From Halobacteriales archaeon YIM A00010 (GTDB lineage: Archaea; Halobacteriota; Halobacteria; Halobacteriales; Haloarculaceae), in contig JAKCFJ010000002.1 in NCBI GenBank assembly GCA_025041175.1, positions 806,001 through 870,000 of the forward strand: a stretch of 64,000 nucleotides of DNA. The letters are read 5' to 3'. The notes under the pieces were generated by a model. The model worked only from the letters and a program-made list of their open reading frames with translations, searched no databases and had not been told where the DNA came from. Position 1 is the first letter of the stretch; each line of letters opens with the position of its first letter. The translations under genes and the position numbers were made by a program. This document shows positions 33,741-43,295 of this stretch, one piece after another.

Positions 33741-34181
33741 TCGGATCCCAGGCCAATCTCTCCGACGATAACCGGACTCGACAGTCGACTCGAGCGGAAA
33801 AAGTGCATCCGTTCAGTAGTGAAACTTGAACGCAGTGACAATGACCACTCTTCGAGAAACGTTCTGCGTCGGTGTTCGACCACCGAATCCGATGTAGCCA
33901 CCGAGTGCACCAAAATAATCATTTGCAAACGAGTAAGATAGTCCTGTAGAATACAATGATCCCAACCACAACCTCCCGTCGAACGTTTGTAAAGGCAGTA
34001 GCCGTCGGGTACGAAACCATCGGAACGATTGGAAGGCGACGAAACGAGTAGGCAGGAGTGGTTCCCGAAATTCATCCGATATGTGTCGTGTACCAGGTCT
34101 GAGTATCGATCGGGAGTTGCCGAGATCGAACCAAGCACCGAAGCACATAGATAGCCGTCGACCAATACTGGTTGTATCCGC
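33741..34181. other. Intergenic stretch without a recognisable gene
   Basis: The 440 bp between the MFS remnant and the small membrane-protein gene carries only a long minus-strand open frame with no family resemblance. I regard that frame as chance. Confidence 0.4.
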
Positions 34182-34526
34182 ATGCTCGCTTCGAGCTCGA
34201 TCGGTCGAACGTGGCTGGATCCACAGCTAGCGCCGGTTCTCATCGTGATAATCGTCCTCGCAGTCATCGGGACGATCCTCCTCTTCGGTGTTAGCCTCAT
34301 CGCGTATTCGAGGCGACGAACGACCCGGTACCTCCTGATCACGGCCGTGCTTGGAATGCTTGTGGCCCGCTCCGTCGTCGGGCTCGGTACCGTTTTCGGG
34401 CTGGTACCGATGACAGTCCACCACCTCGTCGAACACAGCTTCGACTTCCTGATCGCTGTCGTTGTGCTCTACACAGTGTATCGAAGCGGACCGACAACTG
34501 ATCTGCATTCCCTCAGAACCGAATGA
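34182..34526 (+). CDS. Small membrane protein with three helices
   Basis: The 114-residue protein has an N-terminal helix (APVLIVIIVLAVIGTILLFG), a basic loop (YSRRRTTRYLL), a second helix (LITAVLGMLVARSVVGLGTV) and a third (FDFLIAVVVLYTVY). Proteins of this shape occur widely in haloarchaea, often beside a small winged-helix regulator, and their role is not known. Here the downstream partner gene overlaps by ATGA but seems decayed. Confidence 0.7.
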   Translation: MLASSSIGRTWLDPQLAPVLIVIIVLAVIGTILLFGVSLIAYSRRRTTRYLLITAVLGMLVARSVVGLGTVFGLVPMTVHHLVEHSFDFLIAVVVLYTVYRSGPTTDLHSLRTE

Positions 34527-34774
34527 AACGAAGCACACGACGCATCAAACCATGTGTCTGTCTGACATCATCGCCTCTCTCCCGAGGACAGCGGTATCGA
34601 CACTCGCGTGGCTATCGGGGGCGCTCGTCAAGTTCCGATCGCGTCGCTCGGGCCGACCACCACTCATCTCGAAAGCGACGAGGAACTACTATCCTAGAAG
34701 TTGAGACTGATGTTCTCAATACGTATCTTCAGTCTATGAGTAGCGCCTTGCGGAAAAAGAGCAGAAGATCCTAG
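34523..34774 (+). pseudogene. Small gene coupled to the membrane protein, probably frameshifted
   Basis: An 83-codon frame starts by ATGA overlap with the previous gene and ends with ILEVETDVLNTYLQSMSSAL. In the middle, a different frame reads more like protein (CLSDIIASLPRTAVSTLAWL, then SGALVKF). The likeliest reading is one small protein with two compensating indels, or a decaying partner gene. Family unknown. Confidence 0.35.
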
Positions 34775-34820
34775 ACATAATTGTATATTTGGTATTAATT
34801 GATTTGGTCGTATACTGATT

Positions 34821-36293
34821 CTAGTCCGCGTCTGCGAGCCGGGCGTGGTCGTTCTCGAGAACGTTCTCCGACCATCGGCCACGAATGAAACAGACGCCCC
34901 CAGCGATGGCGGCAATGACGTTCGAGAGAGCGATGCCGTACCATACCCCTGTCGCGCCGAACCCGAGGATAGCTACCAACCCGATCGCGATAGCAGCACG
35001 CATTCCCCACAGCGTTACCACCCCAAGAACCATTGACAATCGAGTCGAGCCAGCGCCGTAGAACGCGCCGTTCATGATGTGGAACGCTGCCATAACGGCC
35101 CACGTGGGTGCGATAATCCGAAGATAGTCGACGCCGTACCGAACAACAGCGTCTGCTTCTTGACCAGTAACGAATAGGTTTACAATCGGCTGCGCGAACC
35201 AAACGGTCGCTACACTGATACCGAGAAAGATCGTCGCACAGAGCGCAATAGCGACGTACACCGTTCGTCGAGCACGGTCGCGGCGCGCGTCCCCGAGGTT
35301 CTGCCCAACCATTGTCTCGACTGCCATTCCCATGGCGACGGTCGGGAGCCAGACTAGTGTCGTGAAGCGGTTGCCGATGCCGTACGCGGCGACTGCGTTT
35401 GCTCCAGCGAACGCCGCAAGCGCAGTCATGACAGTAACCGAAACCGCCTGTGTACTCTGATCGATACTCGCCGGAACCCCGAGTCTGAGGAGCTTCCGAA
35501 CCGTTTCCAACCGGAGTCGGAGGTCCGCCACCGTGAGATGGAGGCCAGTACGACCACTGAAGAGCAGCCACAGACCGACGGCCGCAGCCACACCGCGCGA
35601 GATCACCGTCGCAACAGCGGCCCCTTCGACGCCGAACCCAGTAAACCCAGTGACCGTGAACAGCCACGCCTGCAGACTGTCGAGTCCGAGCCATCCAAAC
35701 AGTGGGTTCCCATCGAATCCAAGAAGGAAGAACGGATCTAGAACGATATTGAGGAAAACACTTCCTGTTACGAGATACAGCGGCGTCGTGACGTCGCCCC
35801 AGCCCCGGAGGAGCGATTGAAAGATAAAGAACCCAAACGTGAACGGGAGGCCCAGAAAGACGATCCGCGTATAGGTCACGGCAAGGTGGTGAATATCCGT
35901 CCCAGGTGTGGTACCAACGAGCGCCAGCAACTGCGGGACGAGGGCCACACCGAGAATCGAGAGACCGACCGCAAGCAGGCTCACGAACGCCAGCGTCTGC
36001 CCAGCAATGTGAGTGACTTGTTCGTCGTCGCCCGCACCGGTATTCTGGGAGACGAGAATCGTCCCAGCGTTCGTGATCCCACCGCCAACGCTGATCACCA
36101 GCAGTACGAGCGGCCACGAAAAAGACAGTGCGCTGACGGCGTCAGCACCTAACTGTCCAACCCAGAACGTGTCGGTGAAGTTGTAAGCGACCTGTAGGAG
36201 TTGGATACCCACGAGCGGACCAGCAAGCGCCAACAGTGGCCACAGGATCGCCCCATCGGTGAACCGCTCGGCCCGGTCGGTGCTGCCACTCAT
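34821..36293 (-). CDS. MATE-family multidrug efflux transporter
   Basis: From ATG 36293 the protein is 490 residues with twelve predicted helices in two homologous halves. Half 1 starts ILWPLLALAGPLVGIQLLQV, then AYNFTDTFWVGQLGADAVSA. Half 2 has LLRLGVPASIDQSTQAVSVT and later MNGAFYGAGSTRLSMVLGVV. It exports cationic compounds across the cell membrane in exchange for Na+ or H+. Its start lies inside the end of the tetR gene, so the two form a coupled operon and TetR probably represses both. Confidence 0.92.
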   Translation of the reverse strand: MSGSTDRAERFTDGAILWPLLALAGPLVGIQLLQVAYNFTDTFWVGQLGADAVSALSFSWPLVLLVISVGGGITNAGTILVSQNTGAGDDEQVTHIAGQTLAFVSLLAVGLSILGVALVPQLLALVGTTPGTDIHHLAVTYTRIVFLGLPFTFGFFIFQSLLRGWGDVTTPLYLVTGSVFLNIVLDPFFLLGFDGNPLFGWLGLDSLQAWLFTVTGFTGFGVEGAAVATVISRGVAAAVGLWLLFSGRTGLHLTVADLRLRLETVRKLLRLGVPASIDQSTQAVSVTVMTALAAFAGANAVAAYGIGNRFTTLVWLPTVAMGMAVETMVGQNLGDARRDRARRTVYVAIALCATIFLGISVATVWFAQPIVNLFVTGQEADAVVRYGVDYLRIIAPTWAVMAAFHIMNGAFYGAGSTRLSMVLGVVTLWGMRAAIAIGLVAILGFGATGVWYGIALSNVIAAIAGGVCFIRGRWSENVLENDHARLADAD

Positions 36294-36901
36294 GCTCGCA
36301 ACCACTCTGTGACCACCGTCTCGATCGCGTCAAGGACGAGATCGTCTCGGGCGTCGGCACCATAAATCGCCCCCCAGGTCTGTGCGCCGTCGACGGCCGC
36401 GACCAGTAACGCAGTTGTGGCAGCCGGATCAACGTCGCGGAAGACGCCCTGCTCGATGCCCTCGCGGATCGTCGCCTCGACGCGGTCCCAGAAGTACTCG
36501 AGGTCGACAGCGGTCGCCTCGCGGAGATCCGGGTCGTAGGCGGCCTGGGCGTCGAGCCAGAGGAGCCCTCGCTTGAACTCGATTGCTTCCTCGGTCGAAG
36601 CCGGCCCGCCTGGCTCGGTCGGATCCGCCCAGAGGAGGAAGGACAGGAGGGCCACGAGACGATCAGCCGGATCGTCCTCGTCGGCGGCCGCCGCGAGTTC
36701 CTCTGCTGTCTCCTTCTGGAGATACTCGAACAGCTCGATCACGAGGTCGTGCTTGGTGTCGAAGTAATAGTGGATGAGCGCCTGATTTCTGTCTGCCTCC
36801 TCAGCGACCGCGGCCGTCGTGAAGCCCTCGTACTCGGAATCGACGAGCACCGTTTTAGCCGCTTCGAGCAGGTCCTCGCGGGTGGAGCTATCGTCGGTCA
36901 C
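36290..36901 (-). CDS. TetR-family transcriptional regulator
   Basis: The 203-residue protein has the N-terminal TetR helix-turn-helix: TREDLLEAAKTVLVDSEYEG, then FTTAAVAEEADRNQALIHYY and FDTKHDLVIELFEYLQ. A helical ligand-binding domain (about 55-200) follows. It starts with GTG at 36901. It overlaps the MATE gene and almost surely controls it, with inducer release when the exported drug binds. The AT-rich dyad directly upstream is a good operator candidate. Confidence 0.9.
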   Translation of the reverse strand: MTDDSSTREDLLEAAKTVLVDSEYEGFTTAAVAEEADRNQALIHYYFDTKHDLVIELFEYLQKETAEELAAAADEDDPADRLVALLSFLLWADPTEPGGPASTEEAIEFKRGLLWLDAQAAYDPDLREATAVDLEYFWDRVEATIREGIEQGVFRDVDPAATTALLVAAVDGAQTWGAIYGADARDDLVLDAIETVVTEWLRA

Positions 36902-36902
36902 G

Positions 36903-36925
36903 ATTTAATTAATTGATTAATGAAT
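36903..36925 (-). promoter_or_regulatory. Promoter/operator of the tetR-MATE operon
   Basis: ATTAATTGATTAAT (36908-36921) is a 6-2-6 dyad inside an A/T block 7 bp upstream of the GTG start. TetR dimers bind such symmetric sites, and its place so close to the start fits autorepression of a leaderless or short-leader mRNA. Confidence 0.5.
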
Positions 36926-37133
36926 AATAGACGTTTGGGTCCGGCGAGCTGTCGCCAGCCATCGGGACGATCTCATTCTGCGATTCGGAATGGGTTCCCA
37001 GAGCTGAAGATTCGAAGTGTATCGCGTGAAAAATAGCGCACTAGTATGATTTCTAATGCACGATCCGATTCGATATCATCCTAACATCCACATTTCACGA
37101 ATGCCCATGCATTAGGAATCTTACCCGTCTATC

Positions 37134-39542
37134 TCAATCGTCGCCGGTTTCGACGGCGAGCGCCTGCTGGTCGAGCCAGTCTTGGAGACCCGAGTCGGGA
37201 ATAGTCAGCGAGTGCGTGGTTCCCCCGTGATCCGGGTAGCCGCCGGCTTCGCTCACGCTGTCGGGAATGTCCGAGTCTGCAGCCGAGTCCTCCGGTGGAA
37301 CGTCCGTGTCCAGCGACCGGTTTCGGATCTCGTCGAGGACGCGCGTTTCCGTGTCGATCCGTTCGGCTGGCCAAGCGCCAGCGTAGCTGATGTTGTGGCT
37401 CTCGACGTCGCCCGACGGCATCGCTTCGAACCCGCTCGGCCACAGCGGTTGTGAGGAGAGCTCGGTCGCGACGTTCTGGAACGCGCGTCCGTCCAGCCCG
37501 GGATCGGTCACGAAGTTGTCCTCGAAGTAGGCGCTGCCGTCGCCCCAGACGACGGCATCCGACCAATCGAACCGTCCGATGTAGCCACAGCCGACGATTG
37601 ACGCTGTCGAGCCACTGGACATCCAGGAGGCCTTATCGAAGTAGTAGGTGAGGTTGTTAGCGAGCACGGCGTCCGTATCGTCCTTGTGTCGCGGGTTGCG
37701 GTCGTTGTTCTTCGCGTATAGCGTGCCCATGATGGCGACGTTCGTCGCGCCGTTGCCGATGAGCGTCCCGTTGGAGTTCTCCTCGGGATCCTCTAGCCCC
37801 TCGGCGACGAAACAGTTCGACATCGTCGTATCGGTGCTGTCGTAGCCGATCGAGAGATTCTCATCGCGCCCCCAGAACGCTGTGCAGTGGTCGAAAATGA
37901 CGTTTTGTGTGCCGTCAGCGCTGTTCATTGGATCGGTCCCTTCGCCGCCGCTCTCGTCACCACGGAAAACGCGAATGTGCTGGACGATACAGTCATCCGC
38001 GTCGACCTGGAAAAACCCATTGGTGAACGTGACGCCTGGCGAGGGAGCGGTCTGGCCCGCCACCCAGCAGTGAGGTTCGGTGATTTCGAGCGTTTGGTTT
38101 TCCATATCGAGGACACCGCTCTCCTCGAAGACGATCAGACGCGGCCCTGTGGTGTCCAGTGCGGCCTGGATGTTGCTCACGGAGAGACTCCGAATCGTGA
38201 TGACCTGTACGCTGTCGTCGAACCACGACACGCCGGCGAAGCCGTCCTCGTAGTCGACGTGTGAGCCGCCCCCGATCCCCGCCGTCGTCGAGAACGTCGC
38301 TATCTCGCCAGTGTCCATATCGCCGTCTTCGGCGGAGAGCGCCGCGCGGAACTCGTAATCGGTGTCGCTCGCCAGTCCAAACTCGGTTTGCTCGAACTCG
38401 CCGGTCTCGGACAGATTCCGGGATGCTGTCGCGGTCCACGAGGAGCCACCGGATTCCCGGTATTCGAAGAAAACGTCCGCGTCGAATGCACCGCCGAGGT
38501 CGTCGAGGGATCCAGAGAACGTTGCCGCTGCCGAGGAGACGTCCGACACCGCTCCCGTCGAGACGACCGGCTGCGTATCCGGCGGTCGCGTCGTAATCGT
38601 CTCGACGAAGCCGGTATCGGCATCGCCGTCGCTGGCGTTTGCGACCCCACGGTACACGTACTCCGTCTCGTTCGTGAGATCCGAGACATCGATGCTGAAC
38701 GATCCTGCCGAGGAGAGCGTCCGCGTCTCGGAACTGCTCCACGAGGAGCTACCGCGTTCCCGGTGCTCGAAAAAGACTGTGGCTGACGATGCGTTCCCGA
38801 GCGAGTCGAGCGAAGCCGACAGCGTCACGCTGGTAGCCTCGACGTTCGACGCCGATCCCGTCGAAACGAGCGGTAACGGGTCGTCCCCACCAGCACCACC
38901 GGAGACGCTTCCGGAGACATCGGGGGTGCCCAAATCCTGGTTGTTCGTCAGAGTGACGCCCGCGAGGCCGGTGAATTCGCTCGTACACAGCGTTCCAGTG
39001 TTCGCGCTCGTCACACCGAGACCGAGGTAGCCATCGGTCGTGAAATCCACCGAGGACAGTTCGGCGATGAGCGTCCAGTTGCTACCGTCGGTCGAGAGAT
39101 ACGCCTGGAGCGTATCGCCCGTCCGGACGAGGCGCTGCCAGTCGGCAGCCATCTGTCCACCGTTCCGAATGACATCCCCACCGTCCGAGGTTGTACTCTC
39201 CGTCGGACCGCCGGTGTTCGCGCGCCAGGAGAACGACGAATCGTTCCCAGGGGTCTTCCGGACCATGACGTTTTTCGCGTCGGCTGCAAGTGATTCACGG
39301 AACAGCAGGCCAGCCTTGGCCCACCCGTCCGTGTCTTCGATGCTCGTGGCGTTGACGACCGCGTCGAAGTCACCTCGAACGTCGGTGAAGTAGTAGTGGC
39401 CCTCATCAGCCTCGTTCCAAATGTCCTCACCACCACCCTCGATCGTAACGTCGGAGGCTGCGGTGGCTGTCCCGCCGAGCATAGCGGTGCCGATACTCCC
39501 TGCTGCGATCGCGCGTAGAAACGCGCGTCTGTTGTGTGCCAT
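37134..39542 (-). CDS. Secreted pectate-lyase-like protein with two Fn3-type domains
   Basis: From ATG 39542 this is 802 residues. The Tat signal (MAHNRRAFLRAIAAGSIG, cleavage near 30) sends it out folded. Then come a beta-sandwich DUF1349/concanavalin-like domain (about 35-210), two fibronectin-type-III-like domains (about 225-415) and a right-handed beta-helix lyase domain. The lyase part shows WVAGQTAPSPGVTFTNGFFQ, then VDADDCIVQHIRVFRG, NVIFDHCTAFWGRDENLSIG and NPRHKDDTDAVLANNL, as in PL1-type pectate lyases. It should cleave an acidic polysaccharide outside the cell. The upstream ATG at 39563 is less likely. It is a paralogue of the next gene. Confidence 0.82.
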   Translation of the reverse strand: MAHNRRAFLRAIAAGSIGTAMLGGTATAASDVTIEGGGEDIWNEADEGHYYFTDVRGDFDAVVNATSIEDTDGWAKAGLLFRESLAADAKNVMVRKTPGNDSSFSWRANTGGPTESTTSDGGDVIRNGGQMAADWQRLVRTGDTLQAYLSTDGSNWTLIAELSSVDFTTDGYLGLGVTSANTGTLCTSEFTGLAGVTLTNNQDLGTPDVSGSVSGGAGGDDPLPLVSTGSASNVEATSVTLSASLDSLGNASSATVFFEHRERGSSSWSSSETRTLSSAGSFSIDVSDLTNETEYVYRGVANASDGDADTGFVETITTRPPDTQPVVSTGAVSDVSSAAATFSGSLDDLGGAFDADVFFEYRESGGSSWTATASRNLSETGEFEQTEFGLASDTDYEFRAALSAEDGDMDTGEIATFSTTAGIGGGSHVDYEDGFAGVSWFDDSVQVITIRSLSVSNIQAALDTTGPRLIVFEESGVLDMENQTLEITEPHCWVAGQTAPSPGVTFTNGFFQVDADDCIVQHIRVFRGDESGGEGTDPMNSADGTQNVIFDHCTAFWGRDENLSIGYDSTDTTMSNCFVAEGLEDPEENSNGTLIGNGATNVAIMGTLYAKNNDRNPRHKDDTDAVLANNLTYYFDKASWMSSGSTASIVGCGYIGRFDWSDAVVWGDGSAYFEDNFVTDPGLDGRAFQNVATELSSQPLWPSGFEAMPSGDVESHNISYAGAWPAERIDTETRVLDEIRNRSLDTDVPPEDSAADSDIPDSVSEAGGYPDHGGTTHSLTIPDSGLQDWLDQQALAVETGDD

Positions 39543-39554
39543 CAATAGACACCA
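39507..39554. repeat. 48-bp block identical to 42019-42066 across the lyase gene starts
   Basis: The block covers the start codon, the first codons of the Tat signal and 12 bp of leader. It is identical in both lyase genes, although the proteins have diverged elsewhere. It contains a perfect hairpin (CGCGCGT/ACGCGCG, loop AGAA, 39510-39527) just inside the coding region. Upstream of it, the promoter core TTATTCTAGTAA is also shared. Confidence 0.75.
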
Positions 39555-39563
39555 GGACGACAA

Positions 39564-39900
39564 TATACAAACAAGATAATAAAGTTATTCTAGTAATAAT
39601 TACCATTATACAGCTATTGGATTGGTAAGAAGCAATCGAGGGGGAGGGTGCCGTTCGCACGAGAAAGATCGAGTGGCGATCGTCATCAGTTCCCGCGTTG
39701 GGAAAGATTACATCCCCCGGTCGTAATGGTCCGTGTGTTCCTCGATCAGGATGTCCTAGTGACGATTCATCACCACCAGGCGGAATCGCACGATCACGTA
39801 CGCACGTCGAGAAACATCCTAAAAAACACCCGACAGCAACCGTTCCCTTCGACAGGCTCCACGAACAGGGAACGCATTCGATCGGAGAGTCGGACAGCGA
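39564..39900. promoter_or_regulatory. Intergenic region with the promoter of the first lyase gene
   Basis: Near 39570-39605, AATAAAGTTATTCTAGTAAT carries a TATA-like core for the leftward lyase gene. It matches the same region of the paralogue (42090-42115). The remaining 300 bp, behind the second lyase gene, holds no gene. Confidence 0.5.
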
Positions 39901-42054
39901 TCAAGGCGGGTTCGCGCTCGCTTCTTCGACGGAAAGCGCCCACTGTTCGAGCCAGTCGCGGAGACCACTACTTGGCACCGACAGCGAGTGGGTGTTTTCG
40001 GGGAGGCTTGGATAGCCGCCAACAGCGTCGTGGTCGGGAAGCCAGTAATCGTATTCCGAATCGAGACGGTCGTTTCCAGCTCGATCGGTGATCTCTCGAA
40101 CGATGCGCTGGTCGTTTTCGGTTCGATCGGCTGGCCGTGCACCAGCGTAAGTGAGATTGTGACCCTCGACATCGGTAGACGGCATAGCGGTCAAATCATC
40201 CGGCCACAGCGGTTTCGAGTCCGTTGTCCCCTCCTCGACGAACGGAACGTCCGAGTCGATGGGTGGATCAGCCGTGATGTTGTCCTCGCCGTACACCGTT
40301 CCACTGCCTTCGACGATCGATTCACCAGTGGCGGTCACACCGGTGTACTTGTTTCCGACCCACGTCGTCTCGGCCGATCCGTCGGTGTTCGTTGCCTCGT
40401 CGAAGAAGTAACAGAAGTTGTTTGCGACGACGGTTCGCGTGTCGCTTTTGAGCCGTGGGATCCGGCTGCGGGCTTTCGCCCAGACGTTGCCGAGCAACGC
40501 GACGTGGTCGGCCCCATCACCGATCAGCGTGCAGTAATTATGATCGGATCCGTCGCCGTACGGATCGTACAATCCCTCGTAGATCAGGTTGTTCGAGTAC
40601 GTCGTCTCGTCGGTGTCATATCCGACGGACATGCATTCATCGACGCCCCACGAGGCCGTACAGTGGTCGATGACGTTGTTGACCGTCTCGTCCTGGGTGT
40701 TCAGGGAATCGTTGCCCTGAATGTTACCATCCGGGCCAGGACCGATACGGGATCGAATGTGCTGGACGACGCAGTTGTCGGCATCGACCTGCACCATCCC
40801 ACTGATGAAGGTGATCCCCGGCGAGGGGGCGGTCTGGCCCGCCACCCAGCAGTTGTCCTCCGTGATCCGTAACGTCTCGCCGCCCAGATCGATGGTGCCG
40901 CTGGTTTCGAAGACGATCACGCGTGGACCGCTGGTGTGGAATGCGTTTTCGACAGCGCTGCGGGTCGGCTCCGTCACCGTGACGACTTGTGTGCTGTCAT
41001 CGAGCCACGCTGTCGATGCGAAACCGTCCTCTCCGTCGAAGTACGATCCGCCGGAACTTCCACCACCATCCTCGGAGGCTGTGAATGCGTTTATTGAACC
41101 GGTAGCGGAATCACCATCGCTGGCGTCCGTCATAGCCCGAAACTCGTAGTCGGCTCCCGACGACAGTCCCGACACGTCCTGGCTGAACGAATCGGTCGTG
41201 GTGAGCGTCTGTACGTCTGTAGCTGTCCACGAAGCGCCGCTCTCGCGGTATTCGAAGAAGACGTTCGCCGAGGACGCCCCACCCAACCCCCCGAGAGCGC
41301 CGTTCAGTGTCGCCGACGTGTTGGTTACGTTCGACGCCGAGCCCGTCGACACGATCGGATCAGTGTCGCCACCGCTGGTCGAGACACTCCCCGCCACTTC
41401 GACGGCTCCGATATCCTGATTACTGCTCGGAGCAACGCCCGAAAGGTTCGAGAACGACGCCGTACAGAGGGTGCCCGAGTTGTGACTCGTGACGGCCAGA
41501 CCGAGATACCCGCTTTCGGCGAGATCGATCGCGTCTGACGTGAGTTCCGCCATGAGCGTCCAAGCACTCCCGTCGGTCGAACCGTACGCGAGGATCGCGT
41601 CCCCACTCCGGACCAATCGCTGATAATTGGCCGTCATCGTGCCGCCCGAGATCTCGCTCTCGCTTTCACCCGCGTCGGACGTCAGACTCGTCGATGCACC
41701 ACCCGTCTCGGGACGCCATTGGACCGACGTGTCGTGTCCAGGGGTGTTCCTGATCAGTACGTTCTTCGCGTCCCCAGCAAGCGACTCGCGGAACAGCAAT
41801 CCACCCTTGGCGTATTCGTCGGTGTCCGCTACGTCGTCCACCCGGACGACGGCATCGAACTCGCCGCTGACATCGGTGAAGTAGTAGTGGCACTCATCGG
41901 TCTCGTTCCAGATGTCTGTGCCTGCACCCTCGATCGTAATGTCGGCCGTCGCTAACGCATTGCTAGCGGTGGCCGTTACTGTGCTGCCTATCGCTACTGC
42001 GCCAATACCTCCTGCTCCGATCGCGCGTAGAAACGCGCGTCTGTTGTGTGCCAT
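39901..42054 (-). CDS. Secreted pectate-lyase-like protein with one Fn3-type domain
   Basis: The 717-residue paralogue of the previous gene. It has a Tat signal (MAHNRRAFLRAIGAGGIG), a beta-sandwich domain (about 40-215), one fibronectin-type-III-like domain (about 235-325) and the beta-helix lyase domain. The lyase part shows WVAGQTAPSPGITFISGMVQ, VDADNCVVQHIRSRIGPG, NVIDHCTASWGVDECMSVGY and RIPRLKSDTRTVVANNF. Compared with its neighbour it lacks one Fn3 unit, so the genes differ by a domain gain or loss after duplication. I chose ATG 42054 over the TTG before it. Expected role: extracellular breakdown of pectin-like or other uronic-acid polymers. Confidence 0.82.
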   Translation of the reverse strand: MAHNRRAFLRAIGAGGIGAVAIGSTVTATASNALATADITIEGAGTDIWNETDECHYYFTDVSGEFDAVVRVDDVADTDEYAKGGLLFRESLAGDAKNVLIRNTPGHDTSVQWRPETGGASTSLTSDAGESESEISGGTMTANYQRLVRSGDAILAYGSTDGSAWTLMAELTSDAIDLAESGYLGLAVTSHNSGTLCTASFSNLSGVAPSSNQDIGAVEVAGSVSTSGGDTDPIVSTGSASNVTNTSATLNGALGGLGGASSANVFFEYRESGASWTATDVQTLTTTDSFSQDVSGLSSGADYEFRAMTDASDGDSATGSINAFTASEDGGGSSGGSYFDGEDGFASTAWLDDSTQVVTVTEPTRSAVENAFHTSGPRVIVFETSGTIDLGGETLRITEDNCWVAGQTAPSPGITFISGMVQVDADNCVVQHIRSRIGPGPDGNIQGNDSLNTQDETVNNVIDHCTASWGVDECMSVGYDTDETTYSNNLIYEGLYDPYGDGSDHNYCTLIGDGADHVALLGNVWAKARSRIPRLKSDTRTVVANNFCYFFDEATNTDGSAETTWVGNKYTGVTATGESIVEGSGTVYGEDNITADPPIDSDVPFVEEGTTDSKPLWPDDLTAMPSTDVEGHNLTYAGARPADRTENDQRIVREITDRAGNDRLDSEYDYWLPDHDAVGGYPSLPENTHSLSVPSSGLRDWLEQWALSVEEASANPP

Positions 42055-42066
42055 CAATAGACACCA

Positions 42067-43295
42067 ACTGGTTCAAATTCCTGTACAATAATAAATTTAT
42101 TCTAGTAACAATTACTGTTTTATCGTTTGTGGGGTCAAGAGCACGGCTCACGACCCAGTCCAACGGATCGGGAGCGTCGTTCGACAGGAAATCTCCGGTT
42201 CCCGTGTGCCGAAGGATTACAACGATACAATTGTAATATGCCAGTGCGTTTTCCAGTCGAACGTTGCGATCCCGACGCTGACTGGGAACCCAACTGCGGC
42301 GTGTCAACACCATCACCGAACATCCTGATTCGCCGAAGGCCACGAGAACAGACGGTCGAGGGGAATCCCAACGCACCGAGCCGCGATTCGATACGTACAG
42401 CGTATCGGCCGGGTGAGACGTCAGGTACGTTCGGACACGAACGATCGTGAACCGTTCGTTTGTCAGGAACGGAATTCGGTGTCTTGCTCTCGCGGCCGAA
42501 GTGTATCGCAACGTTTCACCGGGACGGTTCGCCCGTGTCGGTTAGCGGACGCGCTCGATCGCTTTCGAGCGCGAGCAGGATCGCCAGCGCGTCATCACAG
42601 CGGGATCAGCGTCGATTAGAATCGATACGACCCAGCAACGACCGTCAGTGGTTAAAATCCTCTCGCAGTAGGCTACCACAAAGACCGAGGGGTGCCCGGT
42701 GGCTGTTAGCGCCACTCGCTCCGGGTGGTCTCGATTACGAGGCCTCGTGGGAGAGAGTACGACGCGTCTATTACATACGTAATATTGTAACGCCATCGAG
42801 CGTTCCCTCTTTCAGCGCGGATAGAGGCAGTTTTCGGTCTCGAAGAATCACCGCACGGTGGTGGATTCACGGCCGCGTGGCTCGCTTGTTGTCGTGAATG
42901 AGGCGCGCGCGATGTCCACGAACCGCACGTCCAGTGCGACGAAGCGGAATCTCGCTCACCCACCGTATCCACACTAACGCTGTGAGGTAATCGCCGCCCG
43001 AGTTAGATGTTGGGCTTCAAACGATACATGATAGAATTTGTCTATTATCCACATATTAGACAGAATATTTATACATTTAATCGACCTTAGTGTGCTTATT
43101 CTGAGCTAAACAGACGAAATAAATACATGAATTATTTAACACATGATTCAACAATAGTAGGATAAATATCAACTGTGGGTGTCGGATCCCTCGACAAACG
43201 TCTTTTGCGCGGGGGTTCTAGTCAGCGTCGGTCGTCGATGAGGTCCCCGCTGGTTCGACCGGCACAACGATCTGACGACACTTCGTTGATGCGAA
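42067..43295. other. 1.2-kb intergenic region upstream of the lyase genes
   Basis: The part near 42085-42120 is the promoter of the second lyase gene (TTTATTCTAGTAAC). A hairpin with 8-bp arms (GCGCTCGA/TCGAGCGC) lies at 42551-42572. From 43020 to 43165 the DNA turns very AT-rich and has small inverted repeats (GTCTA/TAGAC near 43040-43060). No coding frame resembles a protein I know. Confidence 0.45.

Noticed and set aside
33620-34342. 240-codon minus-strand frame
   Set aside because: It starts inside the coding DNA of the small membrane protein and ends inside the MFS remnant; composition is random.
34795-36117. 440-codon open frame in another minus-strand frame of the MATE gene
   Set aside because: Trp/Arg/Cys-rich nonsense composition; the MATE protein is complete in its own frame.
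42413-42897. Overlapping plus-strand frames upstream of the lyase genes
   Set aside because: Arg/Ser-rich, no start context and no recognisable domain; treated as non-coding.
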